Assembly: GCF_020400825.1 (NCBI RefSeq)
Contig: NZ_JAINVH010000033.1
Location: forward strand, 25,589 to 89,588
Reading direction: 5' to 3'
DNA: 64,000 nucleotides
From: Streptomyces sp. HPF1205
GTDB lineage: Bacteria > Actinomycetota > Actinomycetes > Streptomycetales > Streptomycetaceae
The notes beneath the pieces are model-generated. The model was not told the origin of the DNA and did not search any database. It was given only the letters and a program-made list of their open reading frames with translations. A program made the translations under genes and the position numbers. Of the stretch, positions 62,393 to 64,000 are shown piece by piece. The stretch's first letter is position 1. The number at the start of each line of letters is the position of its first letter.

Positions 62393-63147
62393 GTCGATCT
62401 CCTTCCGGACGGACCCCGCCCGGCCGGCGCCGCGCGCGGCACCCCGGTGGACGCGGGGTGTGCCGTTGCGCGGGCGTGCGGCGGGTGAGCGGGACCACGC
62501 CTGTTGTGGGGGGTTCGGTGATCCGGCCGGCGCGGGCCGCCGGCGCACGTGGGGTACGCCGCCTTGCCGGTGGCCGGCCTGGGCGGCCACCACGGCCGGC
62601 GTGCCCGTACCGGTGACGAGCGCCGGTACGCGCGGGAGCCGTCGGTGGTGCCACGCAGGTGTGGCCCGATGCCGGTGTACGGGGGGCACGGGCTCGTGGA
62701 GCGGCCGGGGCCCGGCGCGTTCGCCGGGGTCCGCACCGCGGATGGGGGGTGAGGCGGTGGTTCGGCCCCCGACCTGTCAGGCCGCCGCCGGACCGCGTGG
62801 CCGGCGCCCGGCGCCGCCGGCGCCTCCAGGGGAGCGAGCGTCACTCGTCATATGGGGCGTAAGCATCCAAACCATCCTTGTGAGCGCTCACAATTCAAGC
62901 GCCCGGTGTGGGGGGCGGAGGTTGTCGGAAGGGGAGGCCCGATACCTGTCGTATCGAAGGGGAGCGTGGCAACAGGAGGCGCGATCGTCAAGAGCGCGTG
63001 AGGTGCGAGCGGTGGGCCGCGGCCCATCGCGGTGGCCCCGGCCGGCGGGACGCGGGCCGCTCGCCGGCCGCGGGCGGCTCAGGGGAGGCAGGCGGGGAAC
63101 GACCGTACCCTGCCCCCGCGTGAGCGGCGAAGCACGGCCGGGCCGGC
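62393..63147. other. 755-bp gene-free stretch
   Basis: Upstream of the glycosidase gene and downstream of the DUF397 gene, both minus. It holds the LacI-type palindrome at 62878-62893 and a short inverted repeat CGATAC/GTATCG at 62940-62956. No gene was supported on either strand. Confidence 0.6.
62878..62893. promoter_or_regulatory. perfect LacI-type operator palindrome
   Basis: TTGTGAGCGCTCACAA, a perfect 16-bp palindrome with the GAGCGCTC core, matching the ideal lac-type operator. LacI-family sugar repressors bind such sites. It lies 486 bp from the start of the arabinofuranosidase-like gene; no LacI gene is in the window, so the cognate regulator is elsewhere. Confidence 0.75.
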
Positions 63148-63393
63148 TCAGAGCGCGGCCGCGAACTCCACGAAGGTGGCCCACTCGGCGGGGGAGAAGG
63201 CGAGCCGCGGCCCCTCCTTGTCCTTCGAGTCGCGCACGTGGACGGTGCCGGGGCAGGTCGCGACCTCGACGCAGTCGCCGCCGTCCGAACCGCTGTAGCT
63301 GCTCTTGAACCAGGAGACGGCCACCTCGATGCAGTTGTCGCCTTCTGAGCCGCTGTAGCTGCTCTTGAACCAGGCCGGATCGGTCGTGGTCAT
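63148..63393 (-). CDS. DUF397 domain-containing protein
   Basis: 81 residues from ATG 63393. DUF397 proteins are about 60 residues; this one has the N-terminal half twice: AWFKSSYSGSEGDNCIEVAV, then SWFKSSYSGSDGGDCVEVAT. The C-terminal half is VHVRDSKDKEGPRLAFSPAEWATF. The 60-bp duplication is visible at 63290-63314 and 63350-63374. DUF397 proteins pair with HTH/DUF5753 regulators, and here the stop of such a gene (63390) overlaps this start by 4 bases. Confidence 0.92.
   Translation of the reverse strand: MTTTDPAWFKSSYSGSEGDNCIEVAVSWFKSSYSGSDGGDCVEVATCPGTVHVRDSKDKEGPRLAFSPAEWATFVEFAAAL
63290..63374 (-). repeat. 60-bp period internal duplication of the DUF397 gene
   Basis: Identical 25-base blocks at 63290-63314 and 63350-63374, with diverged sequence between, encode the doubled WFKSSYSGS segment. 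Confidence 0.85.
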
Positions 63394-63935
63394 AGCGATC
63401 CTCGCATTCGCTTCAACAGGCTGCTGGAGTCCTCGGGGGTGAGGGCCTGCGAGCGCAGTTTTGCATACCGCTGGTGGAGGACGCTGATCTCTTTCGGGTC
63501 AGAGATGAGACGGCCGTTCTTCTGGCCTTCCGAGTACGCGAACCAGTGGTTGTCGGGGGTCTCCAGGAGGGCGATGGGTCCGTCCAGGCCCGCGTGCGTG
63601 GGGCGACGGAGCGGCATGACCTGCACCTCGACGTTCCAGTGCCGCTCGTCCACGTCGAGCAGGTGGTCCAGCAACTCGCTCGTGACCTCGGTACCGCCGG
63701 TACGCCGTTCCAGCACGGCCTCCTCGATGATGAAGCTGAACGAGCAGAGCGGCGTGCGCCGGACGGACAGCAATTCTTGCCGCGCGAGCCGTGCGGCGAC
63801 CCGCTCGTTCAGGACGGCTTCCTCGGGCAGCGGTGGAACGCTCAGCGACACTGCCCTCGCGTACGCCTCTGTCTGCAACAGCCCGGGTACGACCCGGCAG
63901 TCGTACGTGTAGAGGCTGATCGCGTGGCCCTCCAT
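63390..63935 (-). pseudogene. DUF5753 regulator lacking its N-terminal helix-turn-helix
   Basis: The readable part, 181 residues from ATG 63935, starts directly in the DUF5753 domain: MEGHAISLYTYDCRVVPGLL, then QTEAYARAVSL, and ends LLKRMRGSL with the overlap into DUF397. Members normally have about 100 more residues with an HTH_31 domain in front. Upstream the frame stays open to the window edge but reads low-complexity sequence over an IS-like hairpin, not an HTH. The gene therefore appears broken at about 63935-63945 by insertion. It may still be translated as a fragment. The edge of the window limits certainty. Confidence 0.65.
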
Positions 63936-64000
63936 CCCTCTTCTTCGGAGGGAATCCCCGCCTTCAGGCGGGGAGGGAATCCGATCCTGAGTAGGGCGGT
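63936..64000. mobile_element. probable IS200/IS605-type element end (partial)
   Basis: A hairpin TCCCCGCC-TTCA-GGCGGGGA (63955-63974, 8-bp perfect stem, 4-base loop) is flanked by the 11-base direct repeat GGAGGGAATCC (63947-63957 and 63972-63982). This is like the subterminal hairpin at the ends of IS200/IS605-family and TnpB-carrying elements in Streptomyces. The element body lies outside the window. Confidence 0.5.

Noticed and set aside
62847..62870. CTCGTCATATGGGGCG as another dyad copy
   Set aside because: Only the central CATATG fits; arms and extension differ.

Overview
The window is very GC-rich, densely coded actinobacterial DNA, most likely a Streptomyces or close relative. Support comes from a WhiB-like protein, an SsgA-like sporulation/division protein, a DUF397/DUF5753 pair, a mycothiol-type DsbA-like protein, a CBM2-tailed secreted glycosidase, leaderless GTG starts behind TTGAxx/TAGxxT promoters, and seven large ATP-binding LuxR (LAL) regulators. 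No rRNA, tRNA or CRISPR array was seen.

Layout. 1-306 is the tail of a secreted FG-GAP repeat protein. 481-6156 holds two tandem LAL regulators. 6375-9562 (minus) is a four-gene catabolic operon: cupin, secreted epoxide-hydrolase-like protein, SDR, alpha/beta hydrolase. A secreted type-B carboxylesterase follows at 9957-11675. 11962-14337 is a tightly coupled three-gene operon: a membrane protein with a Cys-Gly tail, a DUF692/MNIO oxidative enzyme, and a small partner. 14357-20271 has two secreted FG-GAP proteins around a deazaflavin-type reductase and a PadR/ABC exporter operon. 20612-26384 holds a small membrane protein, a LysR regulator, a DUF2252 protein, a SUKH-like protein and a small secreted protein. 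27150-36491 is a redox/regulatory stretch: AraC, MBL-like, SDR, DsbA-like, aldo-keto reductase with a divergent XRE regulator, flavoprotein disulfide reductase, a decayed epoxide hydrolase and a VOC protein.

36773-56903 is the regulatory core. Five more LAL regulators are interleaved with an SDR, an MBL-fold protein, an alcohol dehydrogenase, an 86-residue protein, a WhiB-like protein and an SsgA-like protein. An 18-bp directional dyad, roughly CGGYCAnRTGRCCGATKC, occurs four times in the intergenic regions here. Each copy points at a downstream gene, and in front of the WhiB-like and SsgA-like genes the spacing is identical. This suggests a local developmental regulon, possibly under one of the LAL proteins.

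57160-62893 looks like an arabinan-degradation locus: a GH93-like sialidase-fold enzyme, a divergent ROK repressor, a clan-A arabinofuranosidase-like enzyme with FN3 and CBM2, a putative ROK operator over the GH93 promoter, and a perfect LacI-type palindrome. The window ends in a DUF397 gene and a DUF5753 gene that has lost its helix-turn-helix part next to a hairpin typical of an IS200/IS605-type end.

The strongest candidates for undescribed biology are the MNIO operon with its Cys-Gly tailed membrane substrate and the LAL/WhiB/SsgA motif network.
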